A DNA stretch of 64,000 nucleotides from Geodermatophilus telluris (GTDB lineage Bacteria > Actinomycetota > Actinomycetes > Mycobacteriales > Geodermatophilaceae): contig NZ_FMZF01000001.1 in NCBI RefSeq assembly GCF_900102745.1, positions 434,001 to 498,000 on the forward strand. The letters are read 5' to 3'. Position 1 is the stretch's first letter; the number at the start of each line of letters is the position of its first letter. The notes beneath the pieces were generated by a model. That model did no database searches, had not been told where the DNA came from, and was given only the letters and a program-made list of their open reading frames with translations. Shown here piece after piece: positions 1 through 8,760 of this stretch. Both the position numbers and the translations under genes were made by a program.

Positions 1-1355
1 GTGACCGTGGCACCCGCGGCGGTGACCGCGTCGACGGTGACGGTGAGCGCACCGCCGGCGACCGCCACCGGGACGCCGGGCAGCAGCGCCGCCTGCAGGT
101 CGGCCTCCCAGCCGGCCCGGGGCGAGGGCGAGCCGTCGAGCAGCAGCGCGGTGTCGGGCAGCGTGCCGGCGCGGTGCAGCAGCACCCCGCTGTCGAGCCG
201 GTAGCGGTTGTCGGTGACCAGCCAGTCGTCGCGGCCGACGGGCGCGCGGTACTCGAGCCAGTAGGCGGTGCCCGTGGCGTCGGCCAGCCGCACCGCGCGC
301 GTGCCGGTGCCGCTGCCGAGCGGGGCCAGGGTGACCGTGGTCGTCCCCGGCCCGGCGGTCTGCGTGGCGGCGGCGGGCAGCACGCCCAGCCGGTCGGCCT
401 GGGCCGCGGTGAGGCTGCCCAGCCGGTCCCAGGAGACGCCCATGACGTCGTAGAAGTCGCGGTAGGCGGCGGTGCGGCACCCGCCGTCCGGCCCGGTGCC
501 CTCGACGGTCCCGTCGCACTGCAGGCCGCTGGAGTGGCCGAGGCCGAAGTTGTGGCCCAGCTCGTGGGCGATGACGGCGGGCAGGTCGTCGCGGACGTAG
601 AGCCGGCCGCCGGACGCCGTCGACGTGCCGACCTGGCCCAGCGCGTACGAGCAGCCGGGCAGGTCGCGGGGCTCGCTGCTGACGTAGAGCAGCAGGTGCC
701 GGCCGGGGCCGGGCTGGAAGCCGACGCGGGCGGCGGCCTCGTCCCACAGCGCCGTCGGGTCGGCGCAGCCGGCGGCGGTGCGGATCCAGTCCTGCGCTCG
801 GGTGACGCCGACGGTGACCGCGCCGCCGGTCTGCTCGGACCAGAAGCGGGCGACCGGGTCGTTGACGGCGGAGACGACCGAGGACAGCGCCGTGCCGTCG
901 GGGGTGCCGCCCTGCGGGACGACCATGACGACGGTGACCTCGTTGGTCACCGAGCCGGCCGGCACCGGGGTGGCCGCCGGGGCGGTCGCGACGAGCTCGG
1001 TGCCGAGGACCTGGCGGGCCGGCTCGTAACCGTCGGCGGCGGCCTCGTCGGCCGCGGGGGCGCCGACGGTGACCGCGACGGTGCTGCCCGGCTCGAGGCC
1101 GGCGACGGCCTCGGTCGGGACGCGCACCGAGGTGCCGTCCTCGCCCTCGACGAACGTCAGCGGCTGGTCGTGGGCCTCACCGGCGTGCTGGGCCTCCAGC
1201 GAGGTCTCCGGCCAGGCCTGCACCAGCTCCCCGACGACGGTCTCGCCGCCGTCGGCGAGCGCCGAGGGCGCGAACGGGCCCGCGCACACCGCGAGCACGG
1301 CACCGGCGACGGCCAGGGACCGGGACAGGCGGGCGGGGACTCGGCGCGGGGACAT
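1..1355 (-). CDS. Secreted metzincin-type zinc metalloprotease (3' end outside window)
   Basis: Seen: reading from ATG at 1355 the protein opens with an Arg-rich n-region and hydrophobic core ending in SALA-D near residue 34, a Sec-type signal peptide. Residues 264-274 read HELGHNFGLGH, the HExxHxxGxxH zinc site of metzincins, and a YDVMG Met-turn follows about 44 residues later, so both hallmarks of the fold are present. A roughly 200-residue N-terminal part may act as propeptide. The gene continues past position 1, so the C-terminus is unseen. A purine run GGAGGGG abuts the chosen ATG; an in-frame ATG at 1367 is the alternative, with an in-frame stop just upstream of it. Family knowledge: such enzymes (M11/M12B-like) are exported and cleave proteins; substrate unknown. 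Confidence 0.82.
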   Translation of the reverse strand, partial: MSPRRVPARLSRSLAVAGAVLAVCAGPFAPSALADGGETVVGELVQAWPETSLEAQHAGEAHDQPLTFVEGEDGTSVRVPTEAVAGLEPGSTVAVTVGAPAADEAAADGYEPARQVLGTELVATAPAATPVPAGSVTNEVTVVMVVPQGGTPDGTALSSVVSAVNDPVARFWSEQTGGAVTVGVTRAQDWIRTAAGCADPTALWDEAAARVGFQPGPGRHLLLYVSSEPRDLPGCSYALGQVGTSTASGGRLYVRDDLPAVIAHELGHNFGLGHSSGLQCDGTVEGTGPDGGCRTAAYRDFYDVMGVSWDRLGSLTAAQADRLGVLPAAATQTAGPGTTTVTLAPLGSGTGTRAVRLADATGTAYWLEYRAPVGRDDWLVTDNRYRLDSGVLLHRAGTLPDTALLLDGSPSPRAGWEADLQAALLPGVPVAVAGGALTVTVDAVTAAGATV

Positions 1356-1450
1356 CCCCTCCGGCATCGGCGGTCAGCAGCCCCGCGTGCACCATCGGGG
1401 ACCCGCCCGTCACACCGGTCCCGCCCGCCCCGTCCCAGGGGTCCCGGGCG

Positions 1451-2857
1451 TCACGCCAGCGCGTCGGCCCCCATCAGCCGCCGGCCGGCCTCGGTGATCG
1501 AGCCCGACAGCGACGGGTAGATGGCGAAGGTCTGCGCCAGGTCGCTGACGGTCAGGCCCTTGGTCACCGCCAGCGCGATGGGCAGGATCAGCTCGCTCGC
1601 CCCAGGGGCGACGACCACCCCGCCGACGACGACGCCGGTGGCCTTGCGGGCGAAGAGCTTGACGAAGCCGGCGTGCAGGTCGCTCATCTTGGCCCGCGCG
1701 TTGGTGGCCAGCGGCAGCCGGACGACGTCGAGGTCGTGGCCCTCGGGCAGCGTCTTCTCCTGGACGCCGACGGTGGCGATCTCGGGGTGGGTGAACACGT
1801 TGGCCGCCACGGTCTTGAGCCGGATCGGCTGCACGGCCTCCCCGAGCGCGTGCCACATCGCGATCCGGCCCTGCATGGCCGCGACGCTGGCCAGCTGGAA
1901 GACCCCGGTGACGTCGCCGGCGGCGTAGACGCCGGGCACGTTGGTGCGCGACACCCGGTCGACGACGACGTGGCCGGACTCGCGCAGCTCCACCCCGCAC
2001 GCCTCCAGGTTGAGCCCGGCGGTGTTGGGGACGGTGCCCACGGTCATCAGCGCGTGCGAGCCCTCGACGGTGCGCCCGTCGGTGAGCTCGACGAGCACGC
2101 CCTTCTCGGTGCGGGTGACGCTCGCCGCCCGGCCGCGCTCGGCGATCCGCCCGCCGCGGGCCTGGAAGACCTCCTCGAGCACCTCGGCGGCGTCGGCGTC
2201 CTCGCCGGGCAGCACCTGGTCGCGGGAGGAGACGAGGGTGACCGGCACGCCCGCCTCGAGGTAGCCGGAGGCGAACTCGGCGCCGGTGACGCCCGAGCCG
2301 ACGACGACCAGGTGGTCGGGCATCTCCTCGAGGTCGTAGACGTCGCGCCAGTCGAGGATGCGCTCACCGTCGGGCTCGGCCCCGGGCAGCACGCGCGGGT
2401 CGGCGCCGGTGGCGACGAGGACGACGTCGCACTCGAGGGTCTCGGTGACCGCGCCGTCGGGACCGAGCACCTCGACGCGGTGCTCGACCAGCCCGCGGAC
2501 GTCGTCGGCGAGCCGGCCCTGCCCGGCCAGGATCCGCACGCCCTCGGCGGTGAGCCGGGCGTGGATGTCGGCGGACTGGGCGACGGCCAGGCCCTTGACC
2601 CGGTGGTTGACCGTGGCCAGGTCCAGGCCCACGGTGGCCAGGTCGGTGCCGCGCAGCCCCAGCACGGCCGAGTCGCGCACCGAGGTCATCGTGCCCGCGG
2701 CGGCGATGAGGGTCTTGGACGGCACGCAGTCGGTGAGCACGCTGGCGCCACCGAGGCCGTCGCGTTCGACGACGGTGACCTGCGCGCCGAGCGAGGCGGC
2801 CACCAGCGCGGCCTCGTAGCCGGCCGGGCCGCCGCCGATGATGACGATGCGGGTCAT
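1451..2857 (-). CDS. lpdA: LpdA-type NAD(P)H:quinone dehydrogenase of the dihydrolipoamide dehydrogenase family
   Basis: A 468-residue FAD/NAD flavoprotein. It has the N-terminal dinucleotide motif GGGPAGYEAA, a second one VVVGSGVTGAEFASG near residue 190, and the C-terminal dimerisation domain. The redox-active site reads GGASVLTDCVPSK, so only one of the two cysteines of a true lipoamide dehydrogenase is present, and the usual C-terminal catalytic His segment is replaced by YPSLSGSITEA. Both changes match M. tuberculosis LpdA (Rv3303c), which is not a lipoamide dehydrogenase but reduces quinones. An AGGAG sits 5 nt before the ATG at 2857, fixing the start. The inferred role is cytosolic quinone reduction and redox defence. 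Confidence 0.9.
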   Translation of the reverse strand: MTRIVIIGGGPAGYEAALVAASLGAQVTVVERDGLGGASVLTDCVPSKTLIAAAGTMTSVRDSAVLGLRGTDLATVGLDLATVNHRVKGLAVAQSADIHARLTAEGVRILAGQGRLADDVRGLVEHRVEVLGPDGAVTETLECDVVLVATGADPRVLPGAEPDGERILDWRDVYDLEEMPDHLVVVGSGVTGAEFASGYLEAGVPVTLVSSRDQVLPGEDADAAEVLEEVFQARGGRIAERGRAASVTRTEKGVLVELTDGRTVEGSHALMTVGTVPNTAGLNLEACGVELRESGHVVVDRVSRTNVPGVYAAGDVTGVFQLASVAAMQGRIAMWHALGEAVQPIRLKTVAANVFTHPEIATVGVQEKTLPEGHDLDVVRLPLATNARAKMSDLHAGFVKLFARKATGVVVGGVVVAPGASELILPIALAVTKGLTVSDLAQTFAIYPSLSGSITEAGRRLMGADALA

Positions 2858-2955
2858 GGGGTCTCCTGCGTCGGGGACGGTCGTCGGCGTCCAGTCTCCC
2901 AGCCGTGGCGGCCCGTGTCGGGGAACTCACGGGTCGCGCGGGCCACACCGGGCCG

Positions 2956-2961
2956 TAGGCT
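2956..2961 (+). promoter_or_regulatory. -10 hexamer TAGGCT for the cyclotransferase gene
   Basis: TAGGCT fits TANNNT and ends 9 nt before the ATG at 2971. No Shine-Dalgarno lies between, so the transcript would carry almost no leader. No clear -35 is seen. Confidence 0.5.
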
Positions 2962-2970
2962 CGGGCGGCG

Positions 2971-3426
2971 ATGGGTCTCTACGCCGCGTACGGGTCCAAC
3001 ATGGACCCCGAGCAGATGCTGCGCCGCTGCCCGTCCTCGCCGCACGTCGGCACCGGTTGGATCCGCGGCTGGCGGCTCACCTTCGGCGCCGAGGAGTACG
3101 GCTGGGAGGGGGCGCTGGCCACCCTCGTGCCCACCGACGACGACTCCCCCGGCGTCTTCGTCGCGCTCTACGACCTGACCCCGGCCGACGAGCAGACCCT
3201 GGACGCCTGGGAGGGCGCCGACCGGGGGCTGTACCGCAAGCTCAACCTGCGGGTGCACACGCTCGGCGGGGACGCCGTGGCCTACGTCTACGCCCTCGAC
3301 GCGTTCGAGGGCGGCCTGCCCTCGGCCCGCTACCTCGGCGCGATCGCCGACGCCGCCCAGGCCGCCGGCGCGCCCGACGACTACCTCGTGGAGCTGCGCG
3401 CCCGGGAGTGCCGCACGAGCTTCTGA
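2971..3426 (+). CDS. Gamma-glutamylcyclotransferase-fold protein
   Basis: A 151-residue protein beginning MGLYAAYGSNM; the YGSNM segment is the substrate-binding loop of the gamma-glutamylcyclotransferase (AIG2-like) fold. A Glu in DAWEGADRGLY near residue 81 is in the place of the family's catalytic acid. Family knowledge: these enzymes convert gamma-glutamyl amino acids or amines to 5-oxoproline. The gene is divergent from lpdA and convergent with the acyltransferase (9 nt between stops, with a small CTGACC/GGTCAG inverted repeat across them). A -10 hexamer just upstream and no ribosome site suggest near-leaderless expression. The exact substrate is not readable from sequence. Confidence 0.85.
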   Translation: MGLYAAYGSNMDPEQMLRRCPSSPHVGTGWIRGWRLTFGAEEYGWEGALATLVPTDDDSPGVFVALYDLTPADEQTLDAWEGADRGLYRKLNLRVHTLGGDAVAYVYALDAFEGGLPSARYLGAIADAAQAAGAPDDYLVELRARECRTSF

Positions 3427-3435
3427 CCGGCCGGG

Positions 3436-4683
3436 TCAGGCGGTGCGGACGGGCTCGCGCCGGACGGTGTCGGCGCCGACGGCCGCCCCGTGGCCGGCGG
3501 CCGCGGCGTGGCGCGGCACCGGCGGCATCCCGGTCGGCACCCCCGTGGGCGGCGTGACGCGCGCCGTGGTCGGCGGGACGGGGCGGCGGCGGGGCGACCG
3601 CTCGGCCAGGAGCCGGTCGAGGTCGCGCTGGACCGCCGCGCGCAGCCGGGGACCGAGGGGCCGCTCGACGAACCGGTGCACGCCCCAGGCCACTGCCAGC
3701 GCCGCGGTCACGGTGACGGCGACGACGACGTGGGCCGGCAGCACCGGCGCCAGCTGCTGGATGAGGGCCCAGCCCGGCAGCTCGTGCACGAGGTAGAGCG
3801 GGTAGGTCAGCGCACCCGCCGTCGTCAGCCACCGCCAGTCGACCTCGGCGACGCGGGTGAGCGTCACGAGCACGACCGCCCCGAGGCAGGCGAGGAACAG
3901 CAGCGTCACGGCCCACATCGACACCGGCACGCTCGAGACGTCGGCCGTGTCCGGGACGTAGTGCGCCTTGCACACCCAGAGGGCGGTGGCCACGTTGGCC
4001 CCGAGGAGCAGCGCGACCGGCGTGCTCCAGCCGTCCTGGCGGACCAGGTAGAGCAGGATGCCGATGCAGAAGAACGGCGCGTAGTTCGGCTCCAGCAGGG
4101 CCGTGACGAGGGAGCTGCCGGCCTGGGCGCCCATCGCACCGAGCAGCGGCCACGCCAGGCAGAGCAGCAGGAGCCGGCCGCGGGTGAAGCCGCCCAGCCC
4201 GACCAGCGCCAGCAGCACGTAGAACTTGAGCTCCACCCAGAGCGTCCAGAAGACGCCGTCGACGTGCCCGACCCCGAACGCCGACTGGAACATCGTCAGG
4301 TTCAGGGCCACGCCCGGCGCGCCGAGGTCCGACCACACGGGCACCACGGGGGCGATCCACAGGACCGCGGCGACCAGCACGACCGCCGCCCAGTAGGCCG
4401 GATAGAGGCGGCCCACCCGCGAGGCGATGAAGCTGGTGCTCGACCGGCCCCACGCGCTCATCAGGACCACGAAGCCGCTGATCATGAAGAACAGGTAGGG
4501 ACCGAAGCCGCCGTAGACGGTCAGCCGGCTCAGCGTCGGGAAGACCTCATGGACGTCCTGCCCCCAGCCGGGGTTGTCGCGTCCGGTGTAGTGGAAGACG
4601 ACCACCGCGGCGGCCGCCAGGAAGCGCAGCCCGTCCAGTGCGCGCAGCCGGCTCGCGTCCCGCCGCCGTCCCTCGTCGTGCAC
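3436..4683 (-). CDS. Acyltransferase 3 family membrane O-acyltransferase (OafA-like)
   Basis: About 415 residues. It has the acyltransferase-3 entry motif RLRALDGLRFLAAAAVV near the N-terminus, a following FHY, FFMISGF in the second helix, SFIASRVGRLYPAYW, and about ten membrane helices. The C-terminal 70 residues are Pro/Arg-rich and probably cytoplasmic. GTG at 4683 is preferred because GGGGAG lies about 6 nt upstream; a longer reading from ATG 4842 adds an unsupported Arg/Pro-rich leader. Family knowledge: these proteins move acetyl or other acyl groups onto sugars or lipids at the membrane. It lies next to the glycan-decoration genes at 5-8.7 kb, so a surface polysaccharide is a plausible target (inference). 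Confidence 0.85.
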   Translation of the reverse strand: MHDEGRRRDASRLRALDGLRFLAAAAVVVFHYTGRDNPGWGQDVHEVFPTLSRLTVYGGFGPYLFFMISGFVVLMSAWGRSSTSFIASRVGRLYPAYWAAVVLVAAVLWIAPVVPVWSDLGAPGVALNLTMFQSAFGVGHVDGVFWTLWVELKFYVLLALVGLGGFTRGRLLLLCLAWPLLGAMGAQAGSSLVTALLEPNYAPFFCIGILLYLVRQDGWSTPVALLLGANVATALWVCKAHYVPDTADVSSVPVSMWAVTLLFLACLGAVVLVTLTRVAEVDWRWLTTAGALTYPLYLVHELPGWALIQQLAPVLPAHVVVAVTVTAALAVAWGVHRFVERPLGPRLRAAVQRDLDRLLAERSPRRRPVPPTTARVTPPTGVPTGMPPVPRHAAAAGHGAAVGADTVRREPVRTA

Positions 4684-4732
4684 CGCGTCTCCCCACTCCC
4701 CCGCCGCACCCCGTCTGGGTGGGACGCGTCGG

Positions 4733-4738
4733 AAGCTA
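4733..4738 (-). promoter_or_regulatory. Putative -10 TAGCTT for the acyltransferase gene
   Basis: Reading on the minus strand, TAGCTT lies about 50 nt before the GTG at 4683 and could give a 40-nt leader containing the GGGGAG ribosome site. It is supported by the hexamer only; the rest of 4684-4907 is G+C-rich without other recognisable signals. Confidence 0.35.
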
Positions 4739-4907
4739 ACGGCCGCGCGGCCGCCCGCTGCGCACGTCCGGGCGCGCCGCGGGACACCGGCGACCCGTGT
4801 GACGGACGGGTCCTCTGGGTGTCGGCGGCCCCGTTCCGGCAACGCTGCCGCGGGAGCCGGCCGCGCAGGCGACCGGACCCGGTCGCGGGACGGGCGTGAC
4901 GAGCGCA

Positions 4908-4938
4908 GGGACCCCCGGGTGCGTCACCCGGGGGTCCC
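4908..4938 (-). terminator. Intrinsic-type hairpin after the membrane glycosyltransferase gene
   Basis: A perfect 14-bp inverted repeat (arms 4908-4921 and 4925-4938, loop of 3 nt) begins 48 nt after the stop at 4986. There is no U-tract, as is common in high-GC actinobacteria. Confidence 0.7.
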
Positions 4939-4985
4939 CGCTCGGGGCGGCGTCGGGCCGCCCTGCCGTCCTGCTGGTGGTCGAC

Positions 4986-6800
4986 CTAGTCCTCGACGGC
5001 CGGGACCCACAGGGGTAGGTCCGCGCCGATGTCCCGGTCGTAGAACAGCAGCGTGCCGCCGGTGGGGAGCTGCCGGGTCTCCGAGGGGCGGCCCACGGCG
5101 GCGACCCACCACTGCGGGTCCAGCTCGTTCGGCGGGCCCTCGTGCACCAGCGGCACGTCGTTGGGCGCGACGTAGAGGAACGACCGGTCGGCGGCGACGT
5201 CGAAGTCCGGCGTGTTGACGAGGAAGTCGTACTTCACGACCTCGCCCGCGCGGGAGGTGACGGGGAGGAAGAGCACCTCGCGGTCGGCGAGGTAGGTGTT
5301 GACGTTGGCGTTCCAGAAGGTGGCGTAGCCCTTGGTGTAGCCGGCCTCCTCCACCGCCTCGACGACGGCCTCGTTGGCGGCGTACAGGCGGTCGGTGCCC
5401 AGCGGCCCCTGCCGGACCAGGACCGACGCGTTCACCGCGACGTTGGCCAGCAGCCCGCCGCACAGGACGACGAGGACGACGCCGCGCCACCGGACGTTGG
5501 CGCGGGCCACCCGCACGAGCGACTCGGTCGCGAACGGCAGCGCCGCGAGGACCGGGACGAACACGTAGCGGAAGGAGGCGGGACCGCTCGCGGCCAGCGT
5601 CGAGAAGGCGTAGGCGGCCGTCCCGATCAGGATGAACAGCAGCGCCGGCAGCCGCACCGGGTCGGGCCGGCGGAACTGCGAGCGCGCCGCCAGTGCGACG
5701 CCCGCGAGCACGGCGACGGCGAGGACGGCGTTGAGCACGACCAGGGCGACCGAGGCGCCGATCGGCAGGCCCCACGGCGACGCCCGGAACATCACCAGGT
5801 AGGCGGTGAGCACGTTCTGCAGGTTCCCGACCAGGCCCTGCGCCGGGGCGAAGAAGCTCCCGACGTTCTCGATGGCGTGGACCCCCAGGGCCCGCATCAC
5901 CACGGACAGGGCGGCGTGCACCACCGCTCCCCCGACCAGCACGGACAGCACGCCGGCGGCGCGGCGGGCGCTCCACCGGCCCGTCAGCCAGAACACCGCG
6001 CACGCCAGCACCAGGGACCCGGCGAGGGTGTAGAGGAAGAACGGGTCGGAGTAGGTGAGCGCCCCCAGCGAGAGGGACGCCGCCGCCCACTGCACCGCCG
6101 TCCGGCGGCGGGAGGCCTGCCCGGCGCGGCCGGCCCACGACGCGAACCACGCGAGCAGCAGGAGGGCGACGCCGGTCTCCAGGTTGCGGTGGTTCGGCGT
6201 CAGGAAGATGGTCGCGGCCGCCTCGTTGCCGAGGGGTGCCACCGGGTCCGCCCACGGCAGGTAGACCGCCAGGCCCAGGGCCCACGCGGCGGCCAGGTGG
6301 GCGGCGACCAGCGCGAGCCTCGAGCCGGGGAAGAGCTCGCGCAGGTAGGTGCGCGTGAAGACCAGGATGCCGGCCAGCAGCACCGCGTGGGTCAGCAGCA
6401 CGTCGAGCAGGTGCGCCGTCGCACCCGCGGGCAGCAGGCTGGTGAGCAGGTAGAACGGGGCGTGCAGCCACCAGTTGTCCACGGGGACGACGAGGTCGCT
6501 CGGCTGCCCGCCGAGGATCGAGCGGACGATGTTCTGCTGGGCCACCGAGTCGCTGTGGGCCGGCGCGAAGTACTGCCCGGCCAGCATCATCAGCAGGAAT
6601 GCGCCGCTGACCAGCCCGGTGAGCAGCCGGCGGAGCGGGACGTACCCGAGCGCCCGCACCCGGTCGGCCGGCGTCCGCCCGCCCTCCCGGGCCGGCTCGC
6701 TCCCGGCCCGGGAGGGCGGAGCGGCCGGAGACGCCGGCGTGGCCGGCGCGCGGTCGATCGTGGGGAGTTCGGCTGTGCTGGGCGATCCCATGCCGGTCAT
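4986..6800 (-). CDS. Large polytopic membrane protein, putative GT-C-like glycosyltransferase
   Basis: About 604 residues. A Pro/Ala-rich cytoplasmic head of about 70 residues is followed by about eleven hydrophobic helices and then a soluble C-terminal domain of about 130 residues containing WNANVNTYLADREVLFLP. I do not recognise a named family with certainty. The topology (many helices plus an external tail, with AHSDSVAQQN in the first loop) is that of membrane glycosyltransferases using polyprenyl-phosphate sugars. It is divergent from gtrB/gtrA-type genes, and such trios normally consist of GtrA, GtrB and a type-specific transferase, so this may be the third member. Start: AAGGAG lies 2 nt before ATG 6800 and 11 nt before ATG 6791; either is possible. 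Confidence 0.6.
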   Translation of the reverse strand: MTGMGSPSTAELPTIDRAPATPASPAAPPSRAGSEPAREGGRTPADRVRALGYVPLRRLLTGLVSGAFLLMMLAGQYFAPAHSDSVAQQNIVRSILGGQPSDLVVPVDNWWLHAPFYLLTSLLPAGATAHLLDVLLTHAVLLAGILVFTRTYLRELFPGSRLALVAAHLAAAWALGLAVYLPWADPVAPLGNEAAATIFLTPNHRNLETGVALLLLAWFASWAGRAGQASRRRTAVQWAAASLSLGALTYSDPFFLYTLAGSLVLACAVFWLTGRWSARRAAGVLSVLVGGAVVHAALSVVMRALGVHAIENVGSFFAPAQGLVGNLQNVLTAYLVMFRASPWGLPIGASVALVVLNAVLAVAVLAGVALAARSQFRRPDPVRLPALLFILIGTAAYAFSTLAASGPASFRYVFVPVLAALPFATESLVRVARANVRWRGVVLVVLCGGLLANVAVNASVLVRQGPLGTDRLYAANEAVVEAVEEAGYTKGYATFWNANVNTYLADREVLFLPVTSRAGEVVKYDFLVNTPDFDVAADRSFLYVAPNDVPLVHEGPPNELDPQWWVAAVGRPSETRQLPTGGTLLFYDRDIGADLPLWVPAVED

Positions 6801-7212
6801 AGCTCCTTCGCAGGCGTCCCCGAAGACCGGCGACGCGAGATCGGTGACACCGCGCGGGCCCCGCCGCACCGGCGGGTCGCCCACGTCGGCTCCGCTCACG
6901 GGAGGCCACCGCACCGCGGCTGCCGTCGTCGGAGCCCCGCCCGGGAGCTCCTGCCGGGCCCATCAGACACGATGACCGGCCGGTTCGGCGGGTGACACCG
7001 CGCTGGGGACCACTCCCGCCCCAGCCGACCCACCCACCGCTCCCGGCCACCGGCCGGAGGGGTCCCGCCGGAGCAGCCGGCGACGGCCCCTCCCGGCCGC
7101 CCGGCGGGGCCGGTGGGGCTCCAGGAACCTCAGTCGTCACACGCGCACGCCGGGCGCGCACGAGTCCCACTCGGTGCCCCGTGACGGCGGCGGCCGTACC
7201 TAACCTGCCCGC
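6801..7212. other. Divergent intergenic region between the membrane protein and gtrB-like genes
   Basis: 412 nt, G+C-rich, without a convincing coding frame. It holds the gtrB-side -10 at 7201-7206 and the AAGGAG of the minus-strand gene at its left edge. I see no other defined motif. Confidence 0.5.
7201..7206 (+). promoter_or_regulatory. -10 hexamer TAACCT, leaderless promoter of the gtrB-like gene
   Basis: TAACCT ends 6 nt before the ATG at 7213, so transcription should begin at or next to the start codon. No Shine-Dalgarno is present. Confidence 0.6.
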
Positions 7213-8265
7213 ATGACTGCGACGGTCGACGACGGCATCCTCCTCGACGCGGCGGCTCTCGAGCCGGCCGCAGCGGCGCCGTCGCGGTCGACCATCTCCT
7301 ACGTCTTCCCCGTCTTCAACGAGGAGGGCAACCTGCGCCTCCTCATGGAGCGGATCACCGAGGTCACCGACTCGCTGGTGCCGCGGTACGACGTGGAGTT
7401 CGTCTTCGTCAACGACGGCAGCACCGACCGGTCCGCGCACGTCCTGGCCCAGCTGGCCGACGAGGACGACCGGGTCGTCGTCCTCGACTTCGCGCGGAAC
7501 TACGGGCACCAGATGGCCGTGACGGCGGGCCTGGACGCCGCCGTGGGCGACGCCGTCATCATCATGGACAGCGACCTCCAGGACCCCCCGCAGGTCAGCC
7601 TGGAGCTCATCCAGCGGTGGGAGGACGGCGCCGACGTCGTCTACGCCCAGCGGCGCTCGCGCCGGGACTCGGCCTTCAAGCGGGCCACCGCGAGCGGCTA
7701 CTACTGGGTGCTGAGCAAGCTGGCCTCGATCGAGATCCCCCGCAACACCGGCGACTTCCGCCTGGTGAGCCGGGCCGTCGTCGACGAGCTGGGCAAGTAC
7801 CGCGAGCACAACCGCTTCATGCGGGGCCTGGTCAGCTACGTCGGCTTCCGCCAGGAGTCGGTGCTCTTCGACCGGGACGCCCGCCACTCGGGTGAGACCG
7901 GCTACCCGCTGTCGAAGATGATCCGCTTCGCCGCCGACGGCATCCTCGGCTTCTCGGTCACCCCCCTGCGGCTGATCAACCGGGTCGGCGTCGCGATCTC
8001 CGTGCTGAGCCTCCTCGGTTTCCTCTACGTCGCCGGCGTCAAGGTCCTGGACCCGGAGTCCTCGGTGCCCGGCTGGGCCTTCCTGGGGACCGGCATCTTC
8101 TTCCTCGGCGGCATCCAGCTGCTCATGCTGGGCGTGCTCGGCGCCTACATCGGCCGGATCTACACCGAGGTGCAGGGCCGCCCGCTGTACGCGGTCCGGT
8201 CGGTGCGGCGGTCCCGCCGGGAGTCCGTGCCGGCCGTGCTGCGGGCCGACCGGCTCGGCCGATGA
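7213..8265 (+). CDS. GtrB-like family 2 polyprenyl-phosphate glycosyltransferase
   Basis: 350 residues. The GT-A catalytic domain shows FPVFNEEGNL near residue 33, VNDGSTD near residue 74, and the metal-binding DSDLQDPP near residue 119. Two hydrophobic helices at about 255-275 and 290-315 anchor the C-terminus. This is the layout of GtrB/DPM1/ArnC-type enzymes that load a sugar from a nucleotide donor onto undecaprenyl (or decaprenyl) phosphate on the cytoplasmic face. The last 4 nt overlap the start of the GtrA-like gene, so the two are co-translated. The leaderless promoter at 7201 drives the pair. Confidence 0.9.
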   Translation: MTATVDDGILLDAAALEPAAAAPSRSTISYVFPVFNEEGNLRLLMERITEVTDSLVPRYDVEFVFVNDGSTDRSAHVLAQLADEDDRVVVLDFARNYGHQMAVTAGLDAAVGDAVIIMDSDLQDPPQVSLELIQRWEDGADVVYAQRRSRRDSAFKRATASGYYWVLSKLASIEIPRNTGDFRLVSRAVVDELGKYREHNRFMRGLVSYVGFRQESVLFDRDARHSGETGYPLSKMIRFAADGILGFSVTPLRLINRVGVAISVLSLLGFLYVAGVKVLDPESSVPGWAFLGTGIFFLGGIQLLMLGVLGAYIGRIYTEVQGRPLYAVRSVRRSRRESVPAVLRADRLGR

Positions 8266-8729
8266 CGCCGCGGGCCCGGCTGCTCCGCTTCGGGCTCGTC
8301 GGCCTCGTCAACACCGGCATCGACCTCGGGCTCTACGTCGGGCTGCGGTCGGTGGGGGTCGGGCTCCTGGGGGCCAACGCGGTGTCGACCACCGCCGGGC
8401 TGCTGTTCAGCTTCGCGGCCAACGGGTCGTTCACCTTCGGCGACCGGGCCGGCGGCAGCCGGCTGCGCACCGCCGCGCTCTTCCTGCTGACGACCGGCGT
8501 CGGGCTGTGGGTCCTCCAGCCGCTGGTGATCGCCGGGGTGGGCCACCTGCTGCGGACCTGGGGCGCCGGCGACTGGTGGCCGGCCGTGCCGGTCCTCGCC
8601 CTCGCGCCCAAGCTGGCCGGGATCGCCGTCGGCGTCGTGTGGAACTACCTGGCCTACGACCGCCTGGTGTTCCGGGTGGCCGGGAGCCGCGGCCACGAGC
8701 CGGAGAGGGCGCGCGAGCTGGTCGGCTGA
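8262..8729 (+). CDS. GtrA-like membrane protein (putative polyprenyl-linked sugar flippase)
   Basis: 155 residues with four hydrophobic helices. It opens LLRFGLVGLVNTGIDLGLY and contains NGSFTFGD after helix 2 and VVWNYLAYDRLVF at the end; all are GtrA-family hallmarks. Family knowledge: GtrA is proposed to flip the lipid-linked sugar made by GtrB across the membrane. The ATG overlaps the gtrB-like stop by 4 nt. Its stop codon lies in an inverted repeat shared with meaB on the other strand. Confidence 0.88.
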   Translation: MTPRARLLRFGLVGLVNTGIDLGLYVGLRSVGVGLLGANAVSTTAGLLFSFAANGSFTFGDRAGGSRLRTAALFLLTTGVGLWVLQPLVIAGVGHLLRTWGAGDWWPAVPVLALAPKLAGIAVGVVWNYLAYDRLVFRVAGSRGHEPERARELVG

Positions 8730-8760
8730 CCGCCGCGCCCCGGGAGCGCCCGGCGGTCAG
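8726..8760. terminator. Bidirectional hairpin between gtrA-like and meaB genes
   Basis: Arms CTGACCGCCG (8726-8735) and CGGCGGTCAG (8751-8760) are perfectly complementary. Each arm contains the stop codon of one of the two convergent genes, so the coding ends themselves form the stem. Confidence 0.65.

Noticed and set aside
174..1520. Long open plus-strand frame antisense to the metalloprotease and lpdA end
   Set aside because: Arg/Gly/Ala/Val shadow typical of 75% G+C DNA; the minus strand shows a signal peptide and HExxHxxGxxH zinc site.
5142..6995. 617-residue plus-strand frame opposite the membrane glycosyltransferase
   Set aside because: Gln/Arg/Glu/Gly-rich composition without motifs; the opposite strand encodes clear transmembrane helices.
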